Source of the DNA: Chitinophaga sp. | Lineage (GTDB): Bacteria; Bacteroidota; Bacteroidia; Chitinophagales; Chitinophagaceae | NCBI RefSeq assembly: GCF_019236475.1 | Contig: NZ_JAFAIX010000012.1 | Coordinates: 372,001-436,000, forward strand | Direction: 5' to 3' | DNA: 64,000 nt | Part shown: positions 41,087-50,337 of the stretch, one piece after another | Layout of the letters: each line of letters starts with the position of its first letter | Numbering within the stretch: the first letter of the stretch is position 1 | Program-made: the position numbers and the translations under genes | Notes under the pieces: model-generated | Seen by the model: only the letters and a program-made list of their open reading frames with translations | Database searches by the model: none | Told to the model about the DNA's origin: nothing

Positions 41087-42490
41087 TTAGTTTAATACAG
41101 TTTTCTCCTGTACTACCACCAGTCCTTTTTCATCTTTCATTTTGGCATAACCGCCATCCACATTTCTAATGTTGTGGATACCTTCTCTTTTCAGGATAGA
41201 GCAAGCAATGATACTACGGTAACCACCTTGACAGTGAACATACAAGTTCAAGTGTTCATCCATATCTGCCAGTTTACCAGGATCAGTCATTTCTCCTAAT
41301 GGCAAGCTTACTGCATCTTTGATATGGCCGCTAGCATATTCTGCAGGTTTACGAACGTCCATAATCACGAGGTTTTCATCATGTGGAATATCCATCGCCA
41401 GTTCATCTGGTTCAACCGTAATAATCAGGTCTCTTTGCATACCAGCAGCTTCCCATGCAGCCCAACCACCTTCCAGGTAACCTACTACGTTTTCGAAGCC
41501 TACACGCGCCATTCTTACTACGGTTTCTTCTTCTTTACCAGGAGGAGTCACCAGAATGATATCTTGATCAAATGGCAGTAAGCTACCAGCCCATTCAGCA
41601 AAACGACCTTCCAAGCCAATGCTGATAGCGCCTGGTACAAAACCGTCGCCAAATTCAACTGCAGGACGCGTATCCAAGATCAGTGCTCCAGCATCAGCTT
41701 TCTCTTTGAAAGCGGCTGGTGCCAACGGTTGCATGGCTTTATCCATTACCGCCTGCATCGCATCATATCCTTCTTTATTTATTTTAGCATTGATAGGGAA
41801 ATAAGACGGAGGCGTTGCCAGTCCACTAGTTACTTCCTCAATGAATTTTGCTTTATCTGTGGCCAGTAAGGCATAGTTAGTCGCCTTTTCATCGCCGATA
41901 GTGCTATAAGTATTAGGACCAAGGTTCTTACCACAAGCGGAACCAGGACCATGTGCAGGATACACAATCACATTATCAGGCAATACCTTAATAACATCAT
42001 TGAGAGAATCATAGAGCATGCCAGCCAGTTCCTCTTTGCTGAGATTACCGCTGAACAGATCTGGGCGACCTACATCTCCCACAAACAACGTATCTCCAGT
42101 AAACAATGCATATGGTTGCTGTTGTGCATCAGATAAAAGGTAGCAGGAAGACTCCAATGTATGACCAGGAGTATGCAACACTTTGATCGTCAGATCACCG
42201 ATATTAAACACTTCATTATTCTGTGCAATATATGCCTGGAAGTTCGTCACAGCATCAGGTCCGAATACAATTTGCGCACCAGTGGCCTTCGCTAGCTCCA
42301 AATGTCCGGAAACAAAATCAGCATGGAAGTGCGTTTCGAAGATGTATTGGATCTTGGCATTTCTCTCTTTGGCCAGGTCGAGGTAAACCTCTATATCACG
42401 CAGTGGATCAATTACTACAGCCACTCCGTTCGACTCAATAAAGTAGGCAGCCTCAGACAGGCAGTTGGTATATAATTGTTTAACGAACAT
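41087..42490 (-). CDS. MBL-fold hydrolase with two rhodanese domains (persulfide dioxygenase-like)
   Basis: 467 residues from ATG 42490. The MBL domain (about 1-225) carries the metal motif 'ETHFHADFVSGHLEL' (ETHE1-type, with Phe in place of the final His of HxHxDH), 'HTPGHTLESSCYLL' and 'FTGDTLFVGDVGRPDLF'. Two rhodanese-like domains follow (about 265-365 and 375-460); the last has the active-site-like loop 'HCQGGYRS'. ETHE1/Blh relatives oxidise glutathione or low-molecular-weight persulfides to sulfite, and rhodaneses transfer sulfane sulfur. An ArsR regulator lies upstream on the same strand, as in sulfide-responsive bigR/sqrR-type loci. Confidence 0.9.
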   Translation of the reverse strand: MFVKQLYTNCLSEAAYFIESNGVAVVIDPLRDIEVYLDLAKERNAKIQYIFETHFHADFVSGHLELAKATGAQIVFGPDAVTNFQAYIAQNNEVFNIGDLTIKVLHTPGHTLESSCYLLSDAQQQPYALFTGDTLFVGDVGRPDLFSGNLSKEELAGMLYDSLNDVIKVLPDNVIVYPAHGPGSACGKNLGPNTYSTIGDEKATNYALLATDKAKFIEEVTSGLATPPSYFPINAKINKEGYDAMQAVMDKAMQPLAPAAFKEKADAGALILDTRPAVEFGDGFVPGAISIGLEGRFAEWAGSLLPFDQDIILVTPPGKEEETVVRMARVGFENVVGYLEGGWAAWEAAGMQRDLIITVEPDELAMDIPHDENLVIMDVRKPAEYASGHIKDAVSLPLGEMTDPGKLADMDEHLNLYVHCQGGYRSIIACSILKREGIHNIRNVDGGYAKMKDEKGLVVVQEKTVLN

Positions 42491-42559
42491 GGTTTTTGAT
42501 TTATACAAAATTACTAATTAATGGTCGGTGTACTTATGGATAAAATCTATACCAAAATA

Positions 42560-42586
42560 AAAAAGTAGCCATTATGGCTACTTTTT
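42560..42586 (-). terminator. Terminator after the ArsR gene
   Basis: AAAAAGTAGCCAT/ATGGCTACTTTTT with a single T at the centre, between the ArsR gene and the MBL-rhodanese gene, which share a strand. The MBL gene thus has its own promoter. Confidence 0.75.
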
Positions 42587-42633
42587 CTATAATTTTCCCT
42601 GCACAACTGGCGTGAAGTCATGCAATAAAATAA

Positions 42634-42993
42634 TTAACCTACCAGTTCTTCCACAAACTTCGCCACTTCAGCAATACGTTGCTTGTTAATGGTATAGTGA
42701 ATGAACTTACCATCTCTTTCTGTAATTACTATGCCCGCTCTTCTTAAAATAGCAAGATGTTGTGATGCTACCGATTGTTCCAGACGCAGTTTCACATAAA
42801 TCTCTGTCACAGTCATTTTTTTATGATCCTCCAACAGCTTGATCATCTGCTGGCGCAGTTTATGGTTGATAGCACGCAATACCATAGCTGCTTTTTTTAC
42901 GGCAATGTAATCCAATTTGATCTGGTCTTTTTCATTGTTACCTCTAGAAATAATAAGAGTATTAGAAGAGGTAGTTAATAATGTTTTTTCCAT
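42634..42993 (-). CDS. ArsR family transcriptional regulator
   Basis: 119 residues, winged HTH: 'AAMVLRAINHKLRQQMIKLLEDHKKMTVTEIYVKLRLEQSVASQHLAILRRAGIVITERDGKFIHYTIN' is the family core. No Cys is present in the recognition region, so it is neither a classical As/Cd sensor nor a BigR/SqrR-type dithiol sensor in its visible sequence. By position it may control the sulfur-oxidising MBL-rhodanese gene downstream. A longer AT-rich spacer (42994-43206) lies upstream. Confidence 0.88.
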   Translation of the reverse strand: MEKTLLTTSSNTLIISRGNNEKDQIKLDYIAVKKAAMVLRAINHKLRQQMIKLLEDHKKMTVTEIYVKLRLEQSVASQHLAILRRAGIVITERDGKFIHYTINKQRIAEVAKFVEELVG

Positions 42994-43206
42994 CGCATAA
43001 TAGTTTTAAAAAATGATGAAATGAAAGGGATCAACGGACAGTACTCACAAACAGTTAGACAACAATTGTGGTTATCGATTTATACAAAAATATAATATCT
43101 GTCACAATAAAAAAAATTTCTATACCTTATTTTTTCATATATATCCCTAGGATACGTGCTAAAAAGATGTAATTTGACAGAATTATGACAAAATCAAACG
43201 GATGTG

Positions 43207-43884
43207 CTATGATTTTTTGGGGAAAAAGAACGGTTTAAGGTAAAAAGGACTGAAATAAGCAAGGTCAGCAAAGGATTTTTGACCATATGCCGCCTCTGAA
43301 AGCAGTGACATATCCCCTGCAGTCATTTCATAAAGCCCGAAAATGGCATTATCCTGCGAAACCAGCATCTGGCGCCACTTCGGACTACCATCGCCGAAAA
43401 ATATGATCTTATGTTTTGATAATAGGTCTTTGTACGAATTTTCATCTAAAATCAAGGCCTGTGGCGGCATTACCTCTTTTAGATCAGCATCATACACCGC
43501 TGTGAATACTTCCTGCCTACGGGCATCCAACATTGGGCAATACAGTATTTGACTGTCGTTCTGCTGCAGTAACATACCCTGCGCCATCATCTGTAAGGTG
43601 GAAACAGCAATCAACGGCTTATTCCACGCATAACACAATCCCTTGGCAGTTGCTACGCCCACACGGAGACCCGTATACGAACCCGGCCCTGCACTCACTG
43701 CTATAGCATCCAGCGAATCAGGATTTACACCCTGCTCTAACAGTAACTGCTGCACGAATAATGTCATCGTTGCTGCATGATCCTTCTGCTCTTCACTTGC
43801 CAGCGTCTGTAATACTTTTCCATCACGGGCAAGACTAACAGAGCCTCTTACCGTTGCAGTATCGATATTGATTATAAGTGCCAT
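43207..43884 (-). CDS. tsaB: tRNA threonylcarbamoyladenosine biosynthesis protein TsaB
   Basis: 225 residues. TsaB partners TsaD and TsaE to make t6A37 on ANN-decoding tRNAs. Signature 'IINIDTATVRGSVSLARDGKVL' at the start and 'LDAIAVSAGPGSYTGLRVGVATAKGLCYAWNKPLIAVSTLQ' near 59-99 are typical of TsaB (YeaZ). ASKHA fold without the kinase metal site. It follows the dehydrogenase-like gene by 2 nt, so translation is probably coupled. Confidence 0.94.
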   Translation of the reverse strand: MALIINIDTATVRGSVSLARDGKVLQTLASEEQKDHAATMTLFVQQLLLEQGVNPDSLDAIAVSAGPGSYTGLRVGVATAKGLCYAWNKPLIAVSTLQMMAQGMLLQQNDSQILYCPMLDARRQEVFTAVYDADLKEVMPPQALILDENSYKDLLSKHKIIFFGDGSPKWRQMLVSQDNAIFGLYEMTAGDMSLLSEAAYGQKSFADLAYFSPFYLKPFFFPKKS

Positions 43885-43886
43885 AA

Positions 43887-44549
43887 CTATATTGCTTCGT
43901 ATTCTGTTTCTAATAATGCCGCTACTTCAAAGCGATTGTCGTCCAAGCTTTCTTGAACGGCTTTTAATACTTCATACACGTTTTTCACTCCTATCCGCTC
44001 ACACCATTCAAATGGCCCGAATGGATAATTAGTTCCCAGTTTCATGGAGATGTCAATATCAGCGCGACTCGCAGTACCTTCCTCAGCGGTGATATATGCT
44101 TCATTAATGATCATACATATCACCCGGGGAGTGACCATTCCTACCGAATCCGCTACTGCGGCATATTCCCAACCCAACTGATACATCAGGTTATCCAACT
44201 GTCCGAACTGTGTATTATCCAATACAGATACCTCTGTAACAGGCATGGTGATAAATCCTGGCAACAAATTGCAGCCCATGATATTGAAGCCTTGCTCAAA
44301 GGCCGTATGGTTCATGACTTCCGCCAAAGATACCTTTACAGTACAGGCCAATACAGGCACTTCAGGATTACGGGCGTAAATGGCTGCGTTGGATAGCCTG
44401 TCGTCAAACAAGGTATCAATCACCAAATCAAATGCTTTGACAGATAAGACATCTTCCAAGTTTGTCTTCCACTGTACATCGTGCTTTCCCAGCCCTTTCT
44501 CCTGCAATTCCTCATACCGCTGGGCATCTGCTATTACCAGGATATTCAT
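43887..44549 (-). CDS. 3-hydroxyacyl-CoA dehydrogenase family protein (C-terminal-domain type)
   Basis: 220 residues. The last 120 or so residues match the helical C-terminal domain of 3-hydroxybutyryl-CoA dehydrogenase: 'YAAVADSVGMVTPRVICMIINEAYITAEEGTASRADIDISMKLGTNYPFGPFEW'. The N-terminal part is a reduced Rossmann-like domain without a clear GxGxxG. An enzyme or a degenerate paralogue; the substrate is unknown. It is transcribed with tsaB and divergent from ridA. Confidence 0.8.
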   Translation of the reverse strand: MNILVIADAQRYEELQEKGLGKHDVQWKTNLEDVLSVKAFDLVIDTLFDDRLSNAAIYARNPEVPVLACTVKVSLAEVMNHTAFEQGFNIMGCNLLPGFITMPVTEVSVLDNTQFGQLDNLMYQLGWEYAAVADSVGMVTPRVICMIINEAYITAEEGTASRADIDISMKLGTNYPFGPFEWCERIGVKNVYEVLKAVQESLDDNRFEVAALLETEYEAI

Positions 44550-44648
44550 GTATTAAATTTCAGCAAACCTAATAAAGAATCATTAATTCTGATGCAACTG
44601 TCTGGCCGCCACTGGTGTTGTAGTTATTTTATTTTTATTTTCGCCTTC

Positions 44649-45032
44649 ATGGAAAAGCAAATCATTAATACCCAGAACGCCCCTGCTCCTATCGGGCCAT
44701 ATAACCAGGCTATAAAAGCCGGCAATACACTGTATGTTTCCGGTCAGATTGCACTGAACCCGGCTACCGGCGAAATCGTAAAATCCGGTGTGGTGGATGA
44801 AACACACCTGGTAATGAAAAATCTCCAAGCTGTCTTAACCGAAGCTGGTATGAGCTTTAGCGACATCGTAAAAAGCACCATTTTCATTACAGACATGAAC
44901 GCGTTTGCGCAAATCAATGAAGTATACGGCAGCTATTTCACTGGCAATTATCCTGCTCGTGAAACCGTGCAGGTATCCGCTTTACCGAAAGGGGTAAATG
45001 TGGAAATCTCTGTGATTGCCGTAAAAGGATAA
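44649..45032 (+). CDS. ridA: RidA family reactive enamine/imine deaminase
   Basis: 127 residues from ATG 44649; upstream in-frame sequence overlaps the divergent gene and lacks homology. It hydrolyses 2-aminoacrylate and related enamines released by PLP enzymes. Signatures are 'NAPAPIGPYNQAIKAGNTLYVSGQI' (about 9-33) and 'NYPARETVQVSALPKGVNVEISVIAVKG' at the C-terminus, with the catalytic Arg in PARETV. Typical RidA trimer length. Confidence 0.95.
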   Translation: MEKQIINTQNAPAPIGPYNQAIKAGNTLYVSGQIALNPATGEIVKSGVVDETHLVMKNLQAVLTEAGMSFSDIVKSTIFITDMNAFAQINEVYGSYFTGNYPARETVQVSALPKGVNVEISVIAVKG

Positions 45033-45044
45033 GGCATAAAAAAA

Positions 45045-45077
45045 GCATGCAGTCGTACCAAAGGCGCGACTGCATGC
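45045..45077. terminator. Bidirectional terminator between ridA and the L,D-transpeptidase gene
   Basis: Perfect 11-bp stem, GCATGCAGTCG with CGACTGCATGC, and an 11-nt loop, with A and T flanks, between convergent genes. Confidence 0.82.
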
Positions 45078-45099
45078 AGTTTTATTATGTGTGCTTTTA

Positions 45100-46770
45100 T
45101 TATTTTCCGAATAGGGTGGCCGCCAGTTTAGCATCATGGCCATATACATCATCTCTGAAATTGAGTCGGCCTTCACTATCCACCCATGCTGTGAAATAGC
45201 CGATAAATACCGGAACTCTTTCACTTTCTTTCAGGGTTACATATTTCTCCTTCGATGCATTCATGGCATCATCAATTTTTTGTTCTGTCCAGGAAGTATC
45301 ATTGCGTAACAACCACATAGCCAGATGTTTAGGCTCTTCTACCCGGATACAACCATGGCTGAATGAACGTTTGTTCTGACCAAACAGGTATTTGGCTGGT
45401 GTATCGTGCAGGTAGATATTGTATTCATTCGGGAAAAGGAATTTCACTTTACCCAGGGAGTTTTTTCCACCAGGCAGTTGGCGTACGGTATATGGGAAAC
45501 CTTTACCAGCGTATTTGCTGGCAACAGATGGGGAGACAACTTTCCCTCCAGCCCCAACAATCTCCATATTTTGACGAGCCAGGTAACCAGCTCCACTCCG
45601 ACGGATACCAGGCAACACTTCTTTATATAAGATTCCCGGAGGCACGTTCCAGTAAGGGCTGAACACAACATACTTCAATTCATTGCTGAATACTACTGTA
45701 TGCGTACCCGGCGTACCTACTACTACATTGCAGCTCCAGGCAAGTTTGCTATCCTGGTAAACATGCATTCTGAATTCCGGAATATTCACGAGGATATAAG
45801 TTTTAGGCGGTTCTACCGGCACCCAACGGAGGCGTTCCATATTCAGCAGGATCTGGCTGATACGCTGTGATACAGGTACATTGAGCGATTTAGTCACTGC
45901 CGAAGAAATTTGGCCATCTACTTTCAGTCCCATCCTGGTTTGATAATTACGTACAGCCGTGTCCGTAGCCAAATCAAAGGTGCCGGAGCTATCATGTCCG
46001 GGAAGGTCGCCAAACGCTTCCAGGCGGAGTTTTACATTGGCGATTAATGCCGACGAGTCTCCTTTCTTCAGACTTTTAGTGGGAGCAGCGAGGGTATCCC
46101 ATTTCGTTTTTTCATTGATAACCGCCAGTTGTTTCAGGCGTTCCCGCAGCATTTTATATTGTGGATTTACAGGAGCATTTGATTCAATATTACCGCCTGT
46201 TTTGCTGAGTGCCGAATCCAGGATACTGGCAAGATCCAGTTTCTTACGTGGGATAAACCATTCCAGATCTTTAGCATTATCGCTAGTAAGACCACCCCAT
46301 ACTTTGTTGCCATAGCTGAAAAACTGTGCAGTCAGCATCATTTCTGTGCGGGGAATATCCGCAGCACTAACTGCCATGGTAGAATCGGTGAGTGCTAGGG
46401 AATCTGTCAGCATCTTCAATTCCGGTGTTCTGACAGTGCTATCCTGTAAGCCGAATGCCGCATCATTCTTCATCATATTGACGAAGTTGCCTGCTTGTTC
46501 GGTGAGGGTATCCTTATTGATCCAGGCATAGTGGTAATCACGCTGCCGATAGAAGTTTTTAATGAATTCACCGTAAGGCTGGTAGTTGGGATGGGCTGCC
46601 AGGAAGGAATTCAACTGGTTGGAGTCCAGTGTTTTCTCGATATACTCCTGTTTGGTGTAATGGACGGTATCTCTCGCTTTCAGGCGTTTACGTTCACCGC
46701 TATTAGACTGACAAGCCACAAAGGCCAACAGGAACAGTAGAGAAATTGAGGTGTAGAAACGTATACTCAT
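45100..46770 (-). CDS. L,D-transpeptidase (YkuD domain, YcbB/LdtD-like) lipoprotein
   Basis: 556 residues. Lipoprotein signal (lipobox near 'LLAFVAC', residue 20). A helical N-terminal scaffold domain, a peptidoglycan-binding helical motif ('LGDLPGHDSSGTFDLATDTAVRNYQTRMGLKVDGQISSAVTKSLN', about 255-300) and a catalytic YkuD domain. The catalytic His/Cys motif is 'YLFGQNKRSFSHGCIRVEEPKHLA' near residue 478. This modular layout is that of LdtD/YcbB, which makes 3-3 cross-links in peptidoglycan. Monocistronic. Confidence 0.92.
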   Translation of the reverse strand: MSIRFYTSISLLFLLAFVACQSNSGERKRLKARDTVHYTKQEYIEKTLDSNQLNSFLAAHPNYQPYGEFIKNFYRQRDYHYAWINKDTLTEQAGNFVNMMKNDAAFGLQDSTVRTPELKMLTDSLALTDSTMAVSAADIPRTEMMLTAQFFSYGNKVWGGLTSDNAKDLEWFIPRKKLDLASILDSALSKTGGNIESNAPVNPQYKMLRERLKQLAVINEKTKWDTLAAPTKSLKKGDSSALIANVKLRLEAFGDLPGHDSSGTFDLATDTAVRNYQTRMGLKVDGQISSAVTKSLNVPVSQRISQILLNMERLRWVPVEPPKTYILVNIPEFRMHVYQDSKLAWSCNVVVGTPGTHTVVFSNELKYVVFSPYWNVPPGILYKEVLPGIRRSGAGYLARQNMEIVGAGGKVVSPSVASKYAGKGFPYTVRQLPGGKNSLGKVKFLFPNEYNIYLHDTPAKYLFGQNKRSFSHGCIRVEEPKHLAMWLLRNDTSWTEQKIDDAMNASKEKYVTLKESERVPVFIGYFTAWVDSEGRLNFRDDVYGHDAKLAATLFGK

Positions 46771-46894
46771 AGTTGTTATGGATGTTTACAATATGCATTA
46801 CAGGCTGAAATGATGGCCTATAATGGGGTGATTGCTTAGGTAAATGTATGAAATATATAGCGTTATAGCATTTCACATGGACATGGTAATAATT

Positions 46895-46934
46895 TTAAAG
46901 GGAGATGTGACCATTTGGTAACATCTCCCTTTAA
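46895..46934 (-). terminator. Terminator of the RNase G gene
   Basis: Perfect 14-bp inverted repeat, TTAAAGGGAGATGT with ACATCTCCCTTTAA, and a 12-nt loop; on the minus strand a T-rich AAAATTATT tail follows. Confidence 0.75.
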
Positions 46935-46958
46935 TAACTTATTGGTTCATCTGTTTGT

Positions 46959-48509
46959 TTAGAGTTTTATTTCCTCCTCGTTTGCATCGAAGAAACGATA
47001 TTCTGTCAGGTGGTAATTGGAGTCGGCTTTTACCTTAATCCATTTCTTGAATTGGAAGTACCATTTCCACTGTTTGGAAGTGAGGAATCCCTTGGTCAGA
47101 TATGCGTACAGAATTGGGTGAACCTGAATGGTCAGTCCTTTATGCTGATGATTGATCAGATATTGCAGGTTTTTCTCGATATCATCCATGATAAGCATGG
47201 AAGCGCCGATTTTGCCGGTACCTTTACAGGTTGGGCAATCTTCCGCTACGGAGATGGTCACTTCAGGTTTTACCCTTTGACGGGTAATCTGCATGAGGCC
47301 AAATTTGGAAATCGGGAGGATGGTATGTTTAGCTCTGTCCAGTTGCATAAACTTCTCCATTGCTTCGAAAACTGTCTTTTTATTTTCGGGCAGTTTCATA
47401 TCAATGAAGTCGATGATAATAATACCACCGAGGTCGCGCAGGCGGAGTTGTCTGGCTATTTCGGCCGCTGCTTCCAGGTTGGATGCGAGGGCATTTTGTT
47501 CCTGGTTATTGCTGGAAGATTTGTAACCGCTGTTAACATCGATTACGTGCAGGGCTTCAGTCGCTTCGATAATGAGGTAAACCCCAGAGTCGAGGTTAAC
47601 GGTTTTACCGAAGGAAGCTTTTACCTGGCGGGTGATACCGAAGTTATCGAAGATAGGAGAACCGTTATTGTAGTAGTCTACAATATTTTGTTTTTCCGGC
47701 GCTATTTTCTGGATATAGGCTTTGGTATCGGTATAGATATTTTTGTCATTGATGACAATGCGGTTGAAGCTCTCGTTCAGGAGGTCGCGGAGGATACTGG
47801 TCGTTTTAGCTTGTTCGCTCAGTATTTTCTGCGGGGCCTGACCACCTTTGAGGTTGGACTGGATATTTTTCCAGGTTTCGACCAGGGTAGTGAGATCTTC
47901 GTGTAGTTCAGCCGTTTTCTTTCCTTCCGCCGCTGTTCGGACGATTACGCCGAAGTTGGGAGGTTTGATGGCTTCCACGATTTTCTGCAATCTTTTTCTT
48001 TCTTCGGAAGAGTGGATTTTTTTAGAAACCGCAACAATATCATTAAAGGGTGTTAACACGATAAATCTTCCAGGCAGAGAGATTTCGCAGCTAAGGCGTG
48101 GGCCTTTAGAGGAAATGGGTTCTTTGAGGATCTGAACGAGTATATTAGGTTTACCGCCCAGAACATCAGTAATTTTTCCGGTCTTTACTATCTCCGGTTC
48201 ATTTTTAAATTTCGTAAAATCAAATCCTTCAGGGGATTTATCGCTGAGGGCTTGTTGAGTAAATTTAAGAATGGAACGGATATAGGGGCTAAGATCCGTA
48301 TAGTGGAGGAAGGCATCTTTTTCGAAGCCTACGTCAACGAATGCAGCATTTAAGCCGGGAATCAGCTTTTTCACCTTGCCCAGGTATAAATCGCCTACTG
48401 CAAAGTTAGGATTGCCGCTTTCGTGGTGTAATTCAACTAACTTTTTATCTTCCAGTAACGCAATTTCCACCCCTGTGGGAGCCGCATTTATAATAAGTTC
48501 CTTATTCAA
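46959..48509 (-). CDS. rng: Ribonuclease E/G family endoribonuclease
   Basis: 516 residues. It cleaves single-stranded AU-rich RNA and matures rRNA. S1-like N-terminal region 'VGDLYLGKVKKLIPGLNAAFVDVGFEKDAFLH' (about 38-69), catalytic metal-binding Asp in 'HVIDVNSGYKSS' (about 325-336) and 'GGIIIIDFIDM' (about 360-370), then the Zn-link 'DCPTCKGTGKI' near residue 440. The C-terminal scaffold of long RNase E is lacking, so RNase G-like. It is downstream of the HU/TPR/small-protein group on the same strand but separated by 319 nt. Confidence 0.93.
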   Translation of the reverse strand: MNKELIINAAPTGVEIALLEDKKLVELHHESGNPNFAVGDLYLGKVKKLIPGLNAAFVDVGFEKDAFLHYTDLSPYIRSILKFTQQALSDKSPEGFDFTKFKNEPEIVKTGKITDVLGGKPNILVQILKEPISSKGPRLSCEISLPGRFIVLTPFNDIVAVSKKIHSSEERKRLQKIVEAIKPPNFGVIVRTAAEGKKTAELHEDLTTLVETWKNIQSNLKGGQAPQKILSEQAKTTSILRDLLNESFNRIVINDKNIYTDTKAYIQKIAPEKQNIVDYYNNGSPIFDNFGITRQVKASFGKTVNLDSGVYLIIEATEALHVIDVNSGYKSSSNNQEQNALASNLEAAAEIARQLRLRDLGGIIIIDFIDMKLPENKKTVFEAMEKFMQLDRAKHTILPISKFGLMQITRQRVKPEVTISVAEDCPTCKGTGKIGASMLIMDDIEKNLQYLINHQHKGLTIQVHPILYAYLTKGFLTSKQWKWYFQFKKWIKVKADSNYHLTEYRFFDANEEEIKL

Positions 48510-48828
48510 GCGTCCAAAATTTTAACCTTTAAAACTTCACCTTTATGCTATGCACACGGCTGTTGATAACAGCTTCCTGCATACCAATTGTAGCTCACTA
48601 TAAAGTTAGCATATTCGTCACGTACGTGATGATGGATTGCTTAAGGGTTCAGCGATCACTGCAGGTAATTATCCGGAGAATTCTTATGCGGGATCTATGG
48701 AAACAACCTGCATGACTTTAGCAATTTAAGAATTAAAGCTAAAATCATGCAGGATATATGAAAATTTTTATCCGACCGCCGCGCCGGGTCATTTAATACC
48801 TAGTATAAATGGCGGGAAACTGGAGTAA
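48510..48828. other. Spacer upstream of rng with an inverted repeat
   Basis: No gene is supported. An imperfect inverted repeat, CCTGCATGA with TCATGCAGG plus TTTAGC/GCTAAA, spans 48707-48753. It could be the terminator-like end of the HU/TPR/small-protein transcript or part of the rng 5' leader. In enteric bacteria rne is controlled through its leader RNA, but nothing here shows that directly. Confidence 0.4.
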
Positions 48829-48924
48829 TTATTTCTTACCTTTTTTATGCCGGTTCTTTCTCAGTCTTTTTTTACGCTTGTGAGTGGCAATTTTATGTCT
48901 TTTTCTTTTCTTACCGCAAGGCAT
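48829..48924 (-). CDS. 31-residue basic protein, AURKAIP1/COX24 (mS38-like) family
   Basis: A minus-strand frame from ATG 48924 to TAA 48829 encodes MPCGKKRKRHKIATHKRKKR followed by LRKNRHKKGKK. This is the short, extremely basic AURKAIP1/COX24-type protein that Bacteroidota carry; the mitochondrial relative mS38 is a small-subunit ribosomal protein, so a ribosomal role is likely. At 31 codons it is easily missed. It lies 37 nt downstream of the TPR gene on the same strand. Confidence 0.88.
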   Translation of the reverse strand: MPCGKKRKRHKIATHKRKKRLRKNRHKKGKK

Positions 48925-48961
48925 ACGCTAATACGTTTTTAGATGATTGAAAAAATAAATA

Positions 48962-49804
48962 TTATTGAATACTCTTGATATAGCTATCTACTTCTTTCTT
49001 CAGTTCCGGATCTTCCATGTACTGTTTACTTTTGTTAAACAGTTCGATGGCTTTTGCTTTATCTCCTTTACTTCTGTAAGACTCGGCCAATACAAAAATT
49101 ACTTTCGCATTGTTCGGATGTCTCTTCATTACTTCTTCCAGTCTGTCAATAGCTTTATCATATTGTCCGGAAGTGATAGCCAGGTTCGCAAGCGTTACCT
49201 GAGCATCAATATTATCCGGATGTTTTGCCACCACATCTCTCAGAATGCCCACACCTTTCATTGGTTCGCCACTGTTCATGAAAATCATGGCCTGTGACAT
49301 TTTCAGTGTGTCGTTCTCAGGGCTGAGTGCAATCGCTGCATCAAACAGTTCGGCTGCTTGATTAGCTTCCCATTTTGCAACTGCTGGATTTTCCGCATGT
49401 TGCAGATGAGTTAAAAATAAATTGGCTGCAAAGGTGAGGCTTTTTTCGGAATTTTCCAACTTGGCCGCTTGTCCGAGGTAATATGCGGCCACTGGTGCCT
49501 CATTGAGACTATCCCACGCGGTATAGAGCTGGCGATACGCAGCTATTTGCTGGGTTTTTACATCCCCACGCACCACATTGGTTTCAATCGTATTTACTTG
49601 GAGCAGTTTTTCTGCGGGAATACGTTTCTTCGCTGCATCCAGCAGCTCAGAAAAAGCAATAGGGGCCACCTCCTGTCCGCCCTGCATAGGAGCGGCAGTT
49701 GACATAGCTTTCTTGTCCGACCGGGGCACTGTACGGCCAAAGGCATATAATACCACCAATAACGCTACAGCAGCACCAATAAGGAGAACTTGTGATTTTC
49801 GCAT
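48962..49804 (-). CDS. TPR-repeat protein with N-terminal membrane anchor
   Basis: 280 residues. An N-terminal hydrophobic segment (about 5-24, 'VLLIGAAVALLVVLYAFG') anchors or exports it. Several tetratricopeptide repeats follow (about 90-265), including 'PDNIDAQVTLANLAITSGQYDKAIDRLEEVMKRHPNNAKVIFVLAESYRSKGDKAKAIELFNKSKQY'-type units. A scaffold protein whose partners are unknown. It sits 25 nt after HU, as in many Bacteroidota. Confidence 0.85.
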   Translation of the reverse strand: MRKSQVLLIGAAVALLVVLYAFGRTVPRSDKKAMSTAAPMQGGQEVAPIAFSELLDAAKKRIPAEKLLQVNTIETNVVRGDVKTQQIAAYRQLYTAWDSLNEAPVAAYYLGQAAKLENSEKSLTFAANLFLTHLQHAENPAVAKWEANQAAELFDAAIALSPENDTLKMSQAMIFMNSGEPMKGVGILRDVVAKHPDNIDAQVTLANLAITSGQYDKAIDRLEEVMKRHPNNAKVIFVLAESYRSKGDKAKAIELFNKSKQYMEDPELKKEVDSYIKSIQ

Positions 49805-49829
49805 GGCCTAAATAAATTAGGCTGCAAAA

Positions 49830-50117
49830 TTAAGAACTTTTAAGCTTCTTTACTTCAGCAACAAATTCTTTCGATGGTTTGAATGCAGGAATAAAGTGCT
49901 CCGGAATCTCCACAGCAACGTTCTTCTTAATGTTACGGCCGATCTTGGCGGCTCTCTTCTTGGTGATAAAACTGCCAAACCCTCTAATGTAAATGTGTTC
50001 TCCATTCGCAAGCGCTTCTTTCACTTCCTTGAACATAGCCTCCAAGGTTACTAACACATCTACTTTGGGGATGCCGGTTTTTTCAGCAATGTTGTTAATT
50101 AAATCAGCTTTTCTCAT
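49830..50117 (-). CDS. HU/IHF-type DNA-binding protein
   Basis: 95 residues. 'KADLINNIAEKTGIPKVDVLVTLEAMFKEVKEALANGEHIYIRGFGSFITKKRAAKIGRNIKKNVAVEIPEHFIPAFKPSKEFVAEVKKL'-type sequence is a complete HU fold; the intercalating Pro is retained in EIPEHFIPAFKPS. It bends DNA and compacts the nucleoid. A CAAAGTTA on the plus strand at 50145-50152 gives TAACTTTG, a good -7 element, upstream on the minus strand. Confidence 0.93.
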   Translation of the reverse strand: MRKADLINNIAEKTGIPKVDVLVTLEAMFKEVKEALANGEHIYIRGFGSFITKKRAAKIGRNIKKNVAVEIPEHFIPAFKPSKEFVAEVKKLKSS

Positions 50118-50144
50118 ATAAAAGCGAGAGGATTACTTTACTCT

Positions 50145-50152
50145 CAAAGTTA
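50145..50152 (-). promoter_or_regulatory. Predicted -7 promoter element of the HU gene
   Basis: TAACTTTG on the minus strand fits TAnnTTTG and ends 27 nt before the HU start codon. No clear -33 TTTG at 19-21 nt. Confidence 0.45.
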
Positions 50153-50337
50153 ATTTAAAATTTTTAATTGCTGAATTTTAAGCAAATAAATTTTATTATT
50201 TTTCCTTATAACTGTATTGGCGATATTTTACATTTATTTGCATCCCTGAAAAAGGGTAACAGATGTGCCTTATAGGGTTCTCAGGCCACCTTTTGCCATA
50301 TCAATATACTAAATAATTTTATTAAAATAATATATAA

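Noticed and set aside
47010..47906. Plus-strand 298-codon frame opposite rng
   Set aside because: Antisense shadow of the RNase G gene; Phe/Gly/Val-rich and no family features.
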